Assembly: GCA_002409525.1 (NCBI GenBank)
Contig: DHNM01000062.1
Coordinates: forward strand, 7,706 to 46,775
Direction of reading: 5' to 3'
Source: Eubacterium sp. UBA5416
Lineage (GTDB): Bacteria; Bacillota; Clostridia; Lachnospirales; Lachnospiraceae
Length of the DNA: 39,070 nucleotides
Part shown: piece after piece, positions 32,108 to 39,070 of the stretch
Numbering within the stretch: position 1 is the first letter of the stretch
Layout: every line of letters begins with the position of its first letter
Made by a program: the position numbers and the translations under genes
Notes under the pieces: model-generated
Databases searched by the model: none
What the model saw: only the letters and a program-made list of their open reading frames with translations
What the model was told of the DNA's origin: nothing

Positions 32108-32545
32108 TTAATTTAAGTTATCGGGACCAAACCCCATCGGAAGCATCTCTTTTAATGTGTGAATCTCATAATGATTCGTATCTGTCGCAAGAACAATCTG
32201 AAATTCTTCCGGGCTGCAAAACTCCATCATCACCTGTCGGCAGACGCCGCAGGGAGCCGTATACTCAGTTAGCTCCCCGGATTTTCCTCCTACGATACAG
32301 ATTGCCGTAAAGTCTGTTACACCATCACTTACCGCCTTGAAAAAAGCGGTTCTCTCCGCACAGTTTGTAGGTGTATAAGCCGCGTTTTCGATATTGCATC
32401 CCCGATAGATTTTTTTACTTTTTGTGAGCAGCGCTGCCCCTACCTTAAAATCCGAATACGGGGTATAGGCAAAAGCCATCGCCTCCCTGGCCTGTCGGAT
32501 GAGTTCTTCTATCATCGGAGAAGAAAGTACATACTTTTCTTTCAT
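32108..32545 (-). CDS. cdd: Cytidine deaminase
   Basis: Deaminates cytidine and deoxycytidine to uridine and deoxyuridine. It is 145 aa, slightly longer than the tetrameric 130-136 aa form because of a short N-terminal extension (MKEKYVLSSPMIEEL). Zinc site: CNIENAAYTPTNCAERTA (Cys-Ala-Glu) and APCGVCRQVMMEF (two Cys). It starts 3 bp after the udp stop, indicating coupling. Its product feeds the neighbouring uridine phosphorylase. Confidence 0.94.
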   Translation of the reverse strand: MKEKYVLSSPMIEELIRQAREAMAFAYTPYSDFKVGAALLTKSKKIYRGCNIENAAYTPTNCAERTAFFKAVSDGVTDFTAICIVGGKSGELTEYTAPCGVCRQVMMEFCSPEEFQIVLATDTNHYEIHTLKEMLPMGFGPDNLN

Positions 32546-32548
32546 ATT

Positions 32549-33337
32549 TCACCTGTCCTTTCCTCTTCGATCTTCTCTGATCAGATTCCGTATCGCTTCG
32601 ACAGCTGTGTGAATCGCCGTATCGGTATCATGTACAATCGGATTGTCAAGATGTGCTTTTTCTCTCTCCTGGTTTGCCAGAACCAGAAATACTGATCCCG
32701 CGCGGACTTTCAGATAACTGGCCACGACAAACAGTGCCGCTGATTCCATCTCTGAAGCCTTACATCCGAGCTTCAGCCATGCATCCCATTTGTTCAAAAG
32801 CTCATATCCCACCGGTTTTGTCTCCGGTGAATGCTGTCCGTAGAAAGAATCCTTGCACTGTACGACTCCGACATGACAGGGGTTCTTGAGATCTTTTGCG
32901 GCCTGTACCAGTGCAGTGGTCACAGTAAAGTCAGGAACCGCCGGAAATTCAATCGGAGCATACTCTCTGCTTGTCCCTTCCATGCGAATCGCACCGTCTG
33001 CGATCACCAGATCTCCGCTTTTCACATCGACATCCATGCCGCCACAGGTTCCGACACGGATAAAGGTATCAGCGCCGGACATCACAAGTTCTTCCATCGC
33101 AATCGCAGCAGAAGGACCGCCAATGCCTGTCGAAGTCACACTGACTTTTTCTCCATCCAGTTTCCCCGTATAGGTAACGAATTCTCTGCTGTCTGCGACC
33201 CGTGTGGCATTCTCAAGATATCCTGCTATTTTTTCACATCTTTTTGGGTCCCCGGGCAGAATCACATATCTGCCGACATCCCCTTTCCCCACCTGAAGAT
33301 GATACAGCTTTCCTTCATTTTCCGAATAATTTACCAT
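32549..33337 (-). CDS. udp: Uridine phosphorylase
   Basis: Phosphorolyses uridine to uracil and ribose-1-phosphate. It is 262 aa, of the hexameric nucleoside phosphorylase family. Marks: ILPGDPKRCEKIA (phosphate loop), STGIGGPSAAIAMEEL, RVGTCGGMDVDVKSGD, QCKDSFYGQHSPE (uracil pocket) and ASEMESAALFVVA (ribose contacts). A TTG at 33343 is in frame, but AAGGAAG is 8 bp before the ATG at 33337. It follows the Crp/Fnr-type regulator by 18 bp. Confidence 0.92.
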   Translation of the reverse strand: MVNYSENEGKLYHLQVGKGDVGRYVILPGDPKRCEKIAGYLENATRVADSREFVTYTGKLDGEKVSVTSTGIGGPSAAIAMEELVMSGADTFIRVGTCGGMDVDVKSGDLVIADGAIRMEGTSREYAPIEFPAVPDFTVTTALVQAAKDLKNPCHVGVVQCKDSFYGQHSPETKPVGYELLNKWDAWLKLGCKASEMESAALFVVASYLKVRAGSVFLVLANQEREKAHLDNPIVHDTDTAIHTAVEAIRNLIREDRRGKDR

Positions 33338-33355
33338 TGGCAAGTCTTCCTTTCC

Positions 33356-34072
33356 TCAGTTTACGTTATCTATCTTTTCTGAAATTAATTTTTCAATCAT
33401 CTGATACTTTTTTTCATCAATCAGAATTGTCCTTCCCTCTTTTGCGATACTGCCTTCTTTTTCCATCTCGCGAAGACAGCGGTCGACTGTCTTCGTGGAG
33501 AGACCCGTGCTGCCTGCCATCTCCTTTCTCGTAAGTCTGATCCGGCACACCTTATGGTCTGATGATTTCTGATACATCTGCATAAACAGCAGATACAGAC
33601 GATCTGTCCCCTGTAAAAGGAGAAACAATCTCTCCTTTCTGACCTGTTCGAGCATGTAACCTGTCATAGAATTCACCTGCATTAAAACCGCATGAATATC
33701 TGAAACCATCCATTTTTCAAACTGATCCTTGGAAATGCGGAGAAACCGGCAGTCTGTTTCCGTGATCAAGGTTGTCTTATACTTTGTACAGCCAACTAGA
33801 AATTCCATGGCACCAAACGTCTCAACCGGAGAAAATCTCGCATAATCATAAACACATTCATATACGCGGTAATCCGTTGCCTTCACAATTCCCTCTACCA
33901 GAATATAGACTGTATTCACCTCTGCATTCTCGTGTATAAATGCCGTATTCTTTTTGATGTGGACAACCTGAAAAGATTCCAGAAGCCATTTCGGTGCATT
34001 TGCGAGAAAGTTGTTCAGGTAATCTCTGTCTTTGTGTTGCAGGGAAGCAATCAGGTCTGTAACTTCTTTCAT
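33356..34072 (-). CDS. Crp/Fnr-family transcriptional regulator
   Basis: 238-aa regulator with an N-terminal cyclic-nucleotide-like beta barrel (about residues 25-125), a long dimer helix (about 125-155) and a C-terminal winged helix (LTRKEMAGSTGLSTKTVDRCLREMEKEGSI, about 180-209). The region that should hold the phosphate-binding cassette reads SPVETFGAMEFLVGCTKYKTTL (81-102). The Gly-Glu and Arg-Ser/Thr-Ala residues that hold cAMP are not present in normal form, so cAMP is unlikely. No four-cysteine FNR cluster is visible. The ATG overlaps the permease stop by four bases, and udp follows 18 bp later, so it probably regulates nucleoside uptake and breakdown, itself included. The ligand is unknown. 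Confidence 0.9.
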   Translation of the reverse strand: MKEVTDLIASLQHKDRDYLNNFLANAPKWLLESFQVVHIKKNTAFIHENAEVNTVYILVEGIVKATDYRVYECVYDYARFSPVETFGAMEFLVGCTKYKTTLITETDCRFLRISKDQFEKWMVSDIHAVLMQVNSMTGYMLEQVRKERLFLLLQGTDRLYLLFMQMYQKSSDHKVCRIRLTRKEMAGSTGLSTKTVDRCLREMEKEGSIAKEGRTILIDEKKYQMIEKLISEKIDNVN

Positions 34073-34989
34073 CTCTGCCCCTTTTCATAAGACTGACCGC
34101 TGGCTTTCGGTGCTGATGACCGGCCCACAAACAGAATCAGAATCACAATGGTGAGCACGTATGGCAGCATTGCCAGAATCTCAGAGGGAACTTTCAGTGC
34201 GCTTCCACCTAGCAGAACAGTCAGAGCCTGGGCGGCACCAAACAGAAGGCATGCACCGTAAGCGCCATGTGGAGTCCATTTTCCGAATATCACCGCCGCC
34301 AGTGCGATAAATCCCTGGCCGCTGATCGCTGTCGGTGTAAACTGCGGGATAATCGCAAGCGTCATGGATGCTCCGCCAAATCCCGCACAGATCCCGGAGA
34401 CAATCACACACAGATAACGAATCTTATAGACATTGATGCCCATTGTATCCGCAGCAGCCGGATGTTCACCGACCGCGCGGACATGCAGTCCCCATTTCGT
34501 CTTATAGAGGAAAAACCACAGGAATACAGCAAGTAAAAGTACCAGTACCACCGTCATATCCACATTCAGATTTTTCATAGCACCTTTAAAATGAGCGTTT
34601 CCAAAGAGTTTTGGAATCTTTTTTGTGACCGGAACCGTCATCGTCGCGTCGTCGAACAGCAAACGGCAGAAAAACAACGCCATGCCGGGTCCGATCAGAT
34701 TAATTGCGATACCGGAAATCGTCTGATCTGCTCTGCAGGTAATGGATGCAAATGCATGAAGCAGCGCGATCAGCCCTCCCGCAGCAGCGGCTGCGAAAAA
34801 TCCTCCCCATGCGCTTCCCGTAAAGTAACCTACACAGGCTCCTACAAACGCACCGATTGTCATCATTCCCTCAATCCCGATGTTCGTCACGCCGGAACGT
34901 TCAGATACAACACCGCCAAGTGCCGCAAAAGCCAGTGGAGTGGAATACATCAGAGTAATGCCAATAAACAAAGTTAATTTACTCAGCAT
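34069..34989 (-). CDS. ABC transporter permease, nucleoside type (NupQ-like)
   Basis: 306-aa membrane permease of the BPD_transp_2 family, with about eight hydrophobic helices. TPLAFAALGGVVSERSGVTN-(IGIEGMM) is the signature of the second permease of NupNOPQ/YufNOPQ-like importers; GQGFIALAAVIFGKWTPHG is the conserved loop that contacts the ATPase. The open frame begins at 35010, but the ATG at 34989 follows GGAGGGAGAAAAC and overlaps the preceding permease gene by 11 bp. It forms the membrane channel together with the upstream permease. Confidence 0.9.
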   Translation of the reverse strand: MLSKLTLFIGITLMYSTPLAFAALGGVVSERSGVTNIGIEGMMTIGAFVGACVGYFTGSAWGGFFAAAAAGGLIALLHAFASITCRADQTISGIAINLIGPGMALFFCRLLFDDATMTVPVTKKIPKLFGNAHFKGAMKNLNVDMTVVLVLLLAVFLWFFLYKTKWGLHVRAVGEHPAAADTMGINVYKIRYLCVIVSGICAGFGGASMTLAIIPQFTPTAISGQGFIALAAVIFGKWTPHGAYGACLLFGAAQALTVLLGGSALKVPSEILAMLPYVLTIVILILFVGRSSAPKASGQSYEKGQR

Positions 34990-36106
34990 GTTTTCTCCCT
35001 CCCTTCGCATAACGTGTCAGTATCATTGGTATAATGTGCACCAGGGCCACAAAGAATATAATCACGCCAATGACAATATTTATAATTTCCGAGGGTGCAT
35101 GAACCACATACTGCATGGACTGCCCCCCGTATAGAAGTCCGCCAAACAAAAGCCCCGCGAAGATACAGCCGACCGGTGAACTCGAAGCGATCAGACAGAC
35201 ACCAAGTGCATTGAAACCTGTGTTTTCGAAAGCGGCAAGCGTTGTAATCCCATGAGGCGAATTCCCGGTAATATAAAGAGCCGCGGCAAGTCCACAGATA
35301 CCTCCGGATATAATCATAGAGTGAAGGATATTCCTGCTGACATTAATTCCTGAAAACTCTGCCGCATCCCTGTTGGCACCGACAGCGCGAAGCTCAAACC
35401 CTTTTGTCGTCCGATTCAGCAGAAATGATATCACAACCGCAAGTATAACTGCAGCGATAATTCCAACATTCACATCTGTCTTTAAAAGAGTATCCGTGAG
35501 AAACCGGCTCGAAAGGAGTCTCTCTTTTCCCTCCGTGGTTGCCTTCCAGCTTCCTAGCACCATCGTATATCCGGACTTGTTAATCGGATAGGTTCCCATC
35601 GTCTCCGGTTTATGAAATCGTTTCAGGTCACAGATATAATTTTGCAGATAAAGTGCAATCCAGTTCAGCATGATACTGGTCAGAACTTCATGGATCCCGA
35701 ATTTTGCCTTCAAAAATCCAACGATCCCCCCAAACAGTGCTCCCGCAAGGATACCGGCCGCAATAATCAGAGGAATTTCAATTACCGGCGGCAGGTCAAG
35801 TAAGATGCCGGTCACGGTTGATGCAATACATCCCATAATGTACTGTCCTTCCGCACCGATATTAAACAAGCCCGTCTGAAATGCGAAAGCCACACCAATC
35901 CCGGCGATAATAAGCGGAGTGCTCTTGATTATGACATTCGAGATATGCTTCGGACCAGAGAATACTCCCTGAAGCAGAACCGCCATCGAATGTACCGGAG
36001 GATATCCTGCCGCGACCAGAATCAGACCGGCTACAACGAATCCACAAAATATAGCGATCAAAGTCATCATAAATGGTTTTTTCAATATTTTTGCCGCTCT
36101 ATTCAT
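34979..36106 (-). CDS. ABC transporter permease, nucleoside type (NupP-like)
   Basis: 375-aa membrane permease, longer than its partner. The opening helix is FMMTLIAIFCGFVVAGLILVAAGY, and the signature segments are TPLIIAGIGVAFAFQTGLFN-(IGAEGQY), EVLTSIMLNWIALYLQNY and FELRAVGANRDAAEFSGI. These match the first permease of NupNOPQ-like nucleoside importers and the wider BmpA-associated family. It overlaps the ATPase gene by eight bases and the second permease by 11, so all are translated together. Confidence 0.9.
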   Translation of the reverse strand: MNRAAKILKKPFMMTLIAIFCGFVVAGLILVAAGYPPVHSMAVLLQGVFSGPKHISNVIIKSTPLIIAGIGVAFAFQTGLFNIGAEGQYIMGCIASTVTGILLDLPPVIEIPLIIAAGILAGALFGGIVGFLKAKFGIHEVLTSIMLNWIALYLQNYICDLKRFHKPETMGTYPINKSGYTMVLGSWKATTEGKERLLSSRFLTDTLLKTDVNVGIIAAVILAVVISFLLNRTTKGFELRAVGANRDAAEFSGINVSRNILHSMIISGGICGLAAALYITGNSPHGITTLAAFENTGFNALGVCLIASSSPVGCIFAGLLFGGLLYGGQSMQYVVHAPSEIINIVIGVIIFFVALVHIIPMILTRYAKGGRKHAE

Positions 36107-37634
36107 GGTTCTTCCCTCCCGCCATCAAAAGGCCGAGTGTGTTCTCATCCACGGTCCCCTGTTTGAAGACATCCTGTATCTTTCCGTCATAAATCACAGC
36201 AATTGTATCTGACAAGTTCATGATTTCGTCCAATTCAAAGGAAATCAAAAGAACAGCTTTCCCCTTGTCCCGTTCTCGAACCAGTATCTTGTGTACCGTT
36301 GCAATCGCACCTACATCAAGGCCTCTCGTCGGCTGTACCGCTATGAGAAGGTCCGGATCCATATCGATTTCACGACCGATGATGATCTTCTGCTGATTGC
36401 CACCTGAGAGTTCTCCCGCACTGCCGGGGCCGCAGTTATCCGGCCGGACATCATATTCCCGTATCAGTTTCTCTGCAAATTCCTCTTGAGATTTCTTATC
36501 GAGAATCCCGTGCTTTGAAAATGGTTCTTTCCTGTATTGTTCGAGTATCGTATTCTCATTTACTGAAAAACCCAGGATCAGACCTCGCTTCTGCCTGTCC
36601 TCCGGAATCGTGCTGACACCGCTGTCAATCACTTCCCGGGGTGTTGTATTCTCAATTGCTTTTCCATTTACAAAGATATGACCGGATTCCGCAGGACTCA
36701 GAGAATCAATAGCATCAATCAGCTCTTTCTGACCATTTCCGTCAATTCCGGCAATTCCGAGGATCTCTCCCTTTCGTACTTCCAGATTCAGGCCCTTAAC
36801 GGAATCAAGTTTCCTTTCGTTTTTAACGACAAGATTCTCAATTTTGAGAACGACATCACCCGGTTTTGCGGGTGTCTTGTCCACAACAAGCTTCACATCA
36901 TGCCCGACCATCAGTTTCGCCAGCTCGTTTTCCGTCGTGTCTCTGACAGGAAGTGTATCTACATACTTTCCTCTGCGGATGACCGTGCAGGTATCCGACG
37001 AAGCTTTAATCTCCTTCAGCTTATGCGTGATAATAATAACCGCCTTGCCGTCCTTTACCAGGTTATTCATGATATCGATCAGATCTTCAATCTCCTGAGG
37101 GGTGAGCACCGCTGTCGGCTCATCGAGAATCAAAAGATCGGCTCCGCGGTAGAGTGCCTTTAAGATCTCAACCCTCTGCTGCATCCCCACGGATATATCG
37201 CGTATCTTCGCATCCGGATCAACATCAAGACCGTATTTCTTTACGATTCCGAGGATTTTATTTCTTGCCTCACGTGTATCCACGATGCCGAATTTTTTCG
37301 TCACTTCACTGCCCAGAATAATATTCTGAGTCACTGTAAAATCCTCCACCAGCATAAAATGCTGGTGGACCATCCCAACCCCATGTTCGATCGCAGTGGT
37401 TGGATTTTTGATATCTGCTTTTTCTCCGTTAATAATAATCTTGCCGGAATCCGGCTGATAAAGCCCGTAGAGAATATTCATCAGAGTACTTTTCCCGGCA
37501 CCATTTTCACCGAGAAGGGAATGAATACTCCCCTTTCTGACATTTAGTTCCATGTCCTGCAGCGCATAAAAGGACCCGAAACTTTTCGTTATTCCCTGCA
37601 TCTGTACCGCATACTGCATGTTCTGCTCAGGCAT
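36099..37634 (-). CDS. ABC transporter ATP-binding protein, two-domain (NupO-like)
   Basis: About 511 aa with two fused ABC domains, as in sugar/nucleoside importers. Domain 1: Walker A GENGAGKST (about 42-50), Q-loop MVHQHFM, signature SVGMQQRVEIL, Walker B LLILDEPTAVLT. Domain 2: the degenerate Walker A GIDGNGQKEL normal for this family, signature LSGGNQQKIIIGRE, and VQPTRGLDVGA. In-frame starts exist at GTG 37652, ATG 37640 and ATG 37634. AAAGGAG gives an 8-bp spacing to 37634, which I choose. It powers the two permeases encoded next. Confidence 0.92.
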   Translation of the reverse strand: MPEQNMQYAVQMQGITKSFGSFYALQDMELNVRKGSIHSLLGENGAGKSTLMNILYGLYQPDSGKIIINGEKADIKNPTTAIEHGVGMVHQHFMLVEDFTVTQNIILGSEVTKKFGIVDTREARNKILGIVKKYGLDVDPDAKIRDISVGMQQRVEILKALYRGADLLILDEPTAVLTPQEIEDLIDIMNNLVKDGKAVIIITHKLKEIKASSDTCTVIRRGKYVDTLPVRDTTENELAKLMVGHDVKLVVDKTPAKPGDVVLKIENLVVKNERKLDSVKGLNLEVRKGEILGIAGIDGNGQKELIDAIDSLSPAESGHIFVNGKAIENTTPREVIDSGVSTIPEDRQKRGLILGFSVNENTILEQYRKEPFSKHGILDKKSQEEFAEKLIREYDVRPDNCGPGSAGELSGGNQQKIIIGREIDMDPDLLIAVQPTRGLDVGAIATVHKILVRERDKGKAVLLISFELDEIMNLSDTIAVIYDGKIQDVFKQGTVDENTLGLLMAGGKNHE

Positions 37635-37648
37635 AGGCATAACTCCTT

Positions 37649-38740
37649 TCACGACGCTTCGCCATTCATATATCCATCAAATTCATCTTCATTTGCAGGA
37701 GGGGTAATCTCTCCGCTTTCAATCTTATCACCGATCTCCAGTGCTTTCTCATAGAGGCCGTCTTTCATGTTCTTGTGGTCCTCCGGAAGTCCGATACAGT
37801 CTTCCTTCAATCCATAGGTCAGTGTCTGCCCGCCGATTTTTTTACCGTCCATCGCATCCTGAGAGACTTCTTTGACGGCACGGTTTACAAGTTTCAGTGA
37901 AGACGTGAGCACATTGTCCGGTGCCAGATAAGCCTGATCTCTGTCGACACCGATTGCCCACTTGTCTGCTTCCTTTGCAGCCTCGATCACACCGGTTCCA
38001 CTTCCGCCCGCAGCATGATATACAACATCACAGTTATCAGAATACATCTTGCTGGCAATTGCCTTTCCCTTTGCGGCATCACTGAAACTCTCTGCATACT
38101 GTACGGATACATCAATGTCTTTTCCGAGCTCTTTGGATGCATAGTCGACGCCTGCCTGATACCCGTACTGAAACTGGTCAATGACATTGGAAGATATTCC
38201 ACCGACAAATCCGACTTTGTTCGTCTCTGTTGTCATTCCCGCGATGTACCCGACCATAAAAGATGACTCCTGGGCACGGAAAACCACTCCCGTGACATTA
38301 TCCGGTGTATCTTCAAAGGAATTATCAACGATCGCATACTGTTTGTCAGGATTGCTGTCAGCGGCCTCCAGAATCGCATCTGCGCAGGCAAAGCCAACGC
38401 CCCATAACAAACTGGCTCCACTGTCGCCGAGACGCTCCAGGTTCGTCACGAAATCCGAGGCCTGTTTTGACTCGATATAGTTTACTTCAGTTCCGCTGTC
38501 TTTGCTGAATTCCTGCAGCCCCTCCCAGGCTGACTGGTTGAATGACTGGTCATTGATTCCTCCGGTATCTGTAATCATCGCCACAGAACCTTTGCTTTTA
38601 TCGGCCTTTTTGTTATCTGTCTTTTCACCGGAACTTTCACTTGCGTTCTTTATGCTTTCACCTTTTGAACTTCCGCATGCTCCCAGCGATACTGTCATAA
38701 CTGCCGCCAGCCCAAGTGCAAATACTTTTTTTGCCTTCAT
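37649..38740 (-). CDS. BMP-family nucleoside-binding lipoprotein
   Basis: 363-aa substrate-binding lipoprotein of the basic membrane protein (BmpA/PnrA/NupN) family, which captures nucleosides outside the cell for the ABC importer. The signal peptide ends in a lipobox SLGAC with lipid-carrying Cys22, followed by a Ser/Lys-rich linker (about 23-50). Family segments are VAMITDTGGINDQSFNQSAW, LLWGVGFACADAI, VGFVGGISSNVIDQF, YHAAGGSGTGVIEAA and WAIGVDRDQAYLAP. Nucleoside specificity is inferred from the family and from the salvage genes downstream. It is first in the operon, preceded by AAGGAGG. Confidence 0.93.
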   Translation of the reverse strand: MKAKKVFALGLAAVMTVSLGACGSSKGESIKNASESSGEKTDNKKADKSKGSVAMITDTGGINDQSFNQSAWEGLQEFSKDSGTEVNYIESKQASDFVTNLERLGDSGASLLWGVGFACADAILEAADSNPDKQYAIVDNSFEDTPDNVTGVVFRAQESSFMVGYIAGMTTETNKVGFVGGISSNVIDQFQYGYQAGVDYASKELGKDIDVSVQYAESFSDAAKGKAIASKMYSDNCDVVYHAAGGSGTGVIEAAKEADKWAIGVDRDQAYLAPDNVLTSSLKLVNRAVKEVSQDAMDGKKIGGQTLTYGLKEDCIGLPEDHKNMKDGLYEKALEIGDKIESGEITPPANEDEFDGYMNGEAS

Positions 38741-38761
38741 ACCCTTTTTTCCTCCTTATTG

Positions 38762-38775
38762 GTCCAAATGTGGAC
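38762..38775. promoter_or_regulatory. Inverted repeat in the leader of the nucleoside operon
   Basis: GTCCA-AATG-TGGAC, a perfect 5-bp inverted repeat located about 25-38 bases after the predicted transcription start and just before the AAGGAGG. It could be a repressor site or simply a small hairpin. Confidence 0.4.
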
Positions 38776-38806
38776 GAATTTCCCTTTATCAGCTTTTTCA
38801 CTTTTC

Positions 38807-38845
38807 ATTATAGCCGATGTAAAAGGAAATAAAAGGACATATGTC
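38807..38845 (-). promoter_or_regulatory. Predicted promoter and activator-type palindrome of the nucleoside operon
   Basis: On the minus strand a consensus -10 TATAAT (38807-38812) has no good -35 box. A perfect 10-bp palindrome GACATATGTC (38836-38845) is centred at 38840.5, about 40 bp before the predicted start near 38800. That geometry is typical of class II sites for Crp/Fnr-type activators. A link to the regulator at 33356-34072 is inference. Confidence 0.5.
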
Positions 38846-39070
38846 TGCAAATTGCAAGATGCCCGTCGGTTTGTGAATATTAACTGATTTTATGGCCATA
38901 TTTTTGTGCATTATTTATCAAACTATATTATAGCTAAATAAATACGCATAAAAATAAGACTCTGCAGTCTATAGATCAAAACTTAAGAGTCTTATTCGAA
39001 TTCCACCCTAATCGGGTTGCGTTCTCATGTTTTTCGGGTCCCAAGATCATGCTTTTTCATGCAAGCATGA
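38846..39070. other. Right-end region without a recognisable gene
   Basis: AT-rich DNA between the nucleoside operon promoter and the window edge. It holds one terminator (listed separately), a second TATAAT-like box at 38928-38933 on the minus strand without a -35 match, and a CATGCT/AGCATG inverted repeat (39048-39053, 39064-39069) at the very edge. All three minus-strand frames at the edge close within 45 bases, so any upstream gene ends at or just beyond 39070. Confidence 0.5.
38953..38996 (-). terminator. Terminator for a minus-strand gene beyond the right edge
   Basis: AATAAGACTCT (38953-38963) pairs perfectly with AGAGTCTTATT (38986-38996). On the minus strand the stem is followed by TTTATG. 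It would insulate the nucleoside operon from transcription entering from the right. Confidence 0.65.

Noticed and set aside
38741..38800. Purine riboswitch ahead of the nucleoside importer
   Set aside because: The leader is about 60 nt and lacks the conserved purine-aptamer helices.

Overview
The window looks like chromosomal core DNA from an anaerobic Firmicute of class Clostridia, most likely Lachnospiraceae-like. The grounds are clostridial-style operons with strong AAAGGAG/GGAGG ribosome binding sites, several TTG and GTG starts, sigma-A promoters, a CIRCE element, the class 1B pyrK-pyrD dihydroorotate dehydrogenase pair, a GlnRS gene, and a CorA gene followed by a DUF5721-like gene. This is inferred from protein and motif recognition only. 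No rRNA, tRNA, CRISPR array, prophage or insertion sequence was seen.

Layout. (1) 1-3179, minus: a type IIA topoisomerase pair, B subunit then A subunit; the A subunit runs off the left edge. (2) 3224-7151, minus: a run of a 50-aa membrane protein, a VanZ-like protein, a small membrane protein, an M29 aminopeptidase and an MBL-fold hydrolase, ending in a terminator. (3) 7187-13030, minus: pyrimidine operon pyrC-pyrF-pyrK-pyrD-(M20 peptidase)-pyrE, driven by a clear promoter that is back to back with the promoter of a cold-shock gene (13335-13532, plus) with a long structured leader. (4) 13647-16387: a small membrane protein and a DegV protein (minus), then divergent corA and a DUF5721-like gene (plus). 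(5) 16496-18664, minus: htpG with two charged linkers and an 18-bp tandem repeat, preceded by a perfect CIRCE operator. (6) 18846-22812: an aldehyde dehydrogenase, a small acidic protein and a Gph-like HAD phosphatase (minus), divergent from a Cof-type HAD phosphatase; then a membrane-anchored protein with LEA-like 11-residue repeats. (7) 22883-26728: glnS (minus), divergent from a DEAD-box RNA helicase; then a VOC protein (minus).

(8) 26823-38740, minus: a nucleoside-use locus. The likely operon reads BMP-family binding lipoprotein, ABC ATPase, two permeases, a Crp/Fnr-family regulator, udp, cdd, deoB, deoC, punA, add, and then an AGCS amino-acid symporter. Transporter components bring in nucleosides; Cdd and Add deaminate cytidine and adenosine; Udp and PunA phosphorolyse uridine and purine nucleosides; DeoB and DeoC carry (deoxy)ribose-1-phosphate to ribose-5-phosphate, or to glyceraldehyde-3-phosphate plus acetaldehyde. 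The regulator embedded in the operon lacks a canonical cAMP cassette, and a 10-bp palindrome lies about 40 bp upstream of the predicted start site. This is the best candidate for an undescribed regulatory circuit here.

The window thus holds six enzymes of pyrimidine synthesis or its operon and a complete nucleoside salvage route, on the same strand and about 15 kb apart. No gene here looks horizontally acquired. The last 330 bases hold the nucleoside operon promoter region and a terminator for a gene beyond the right edge.
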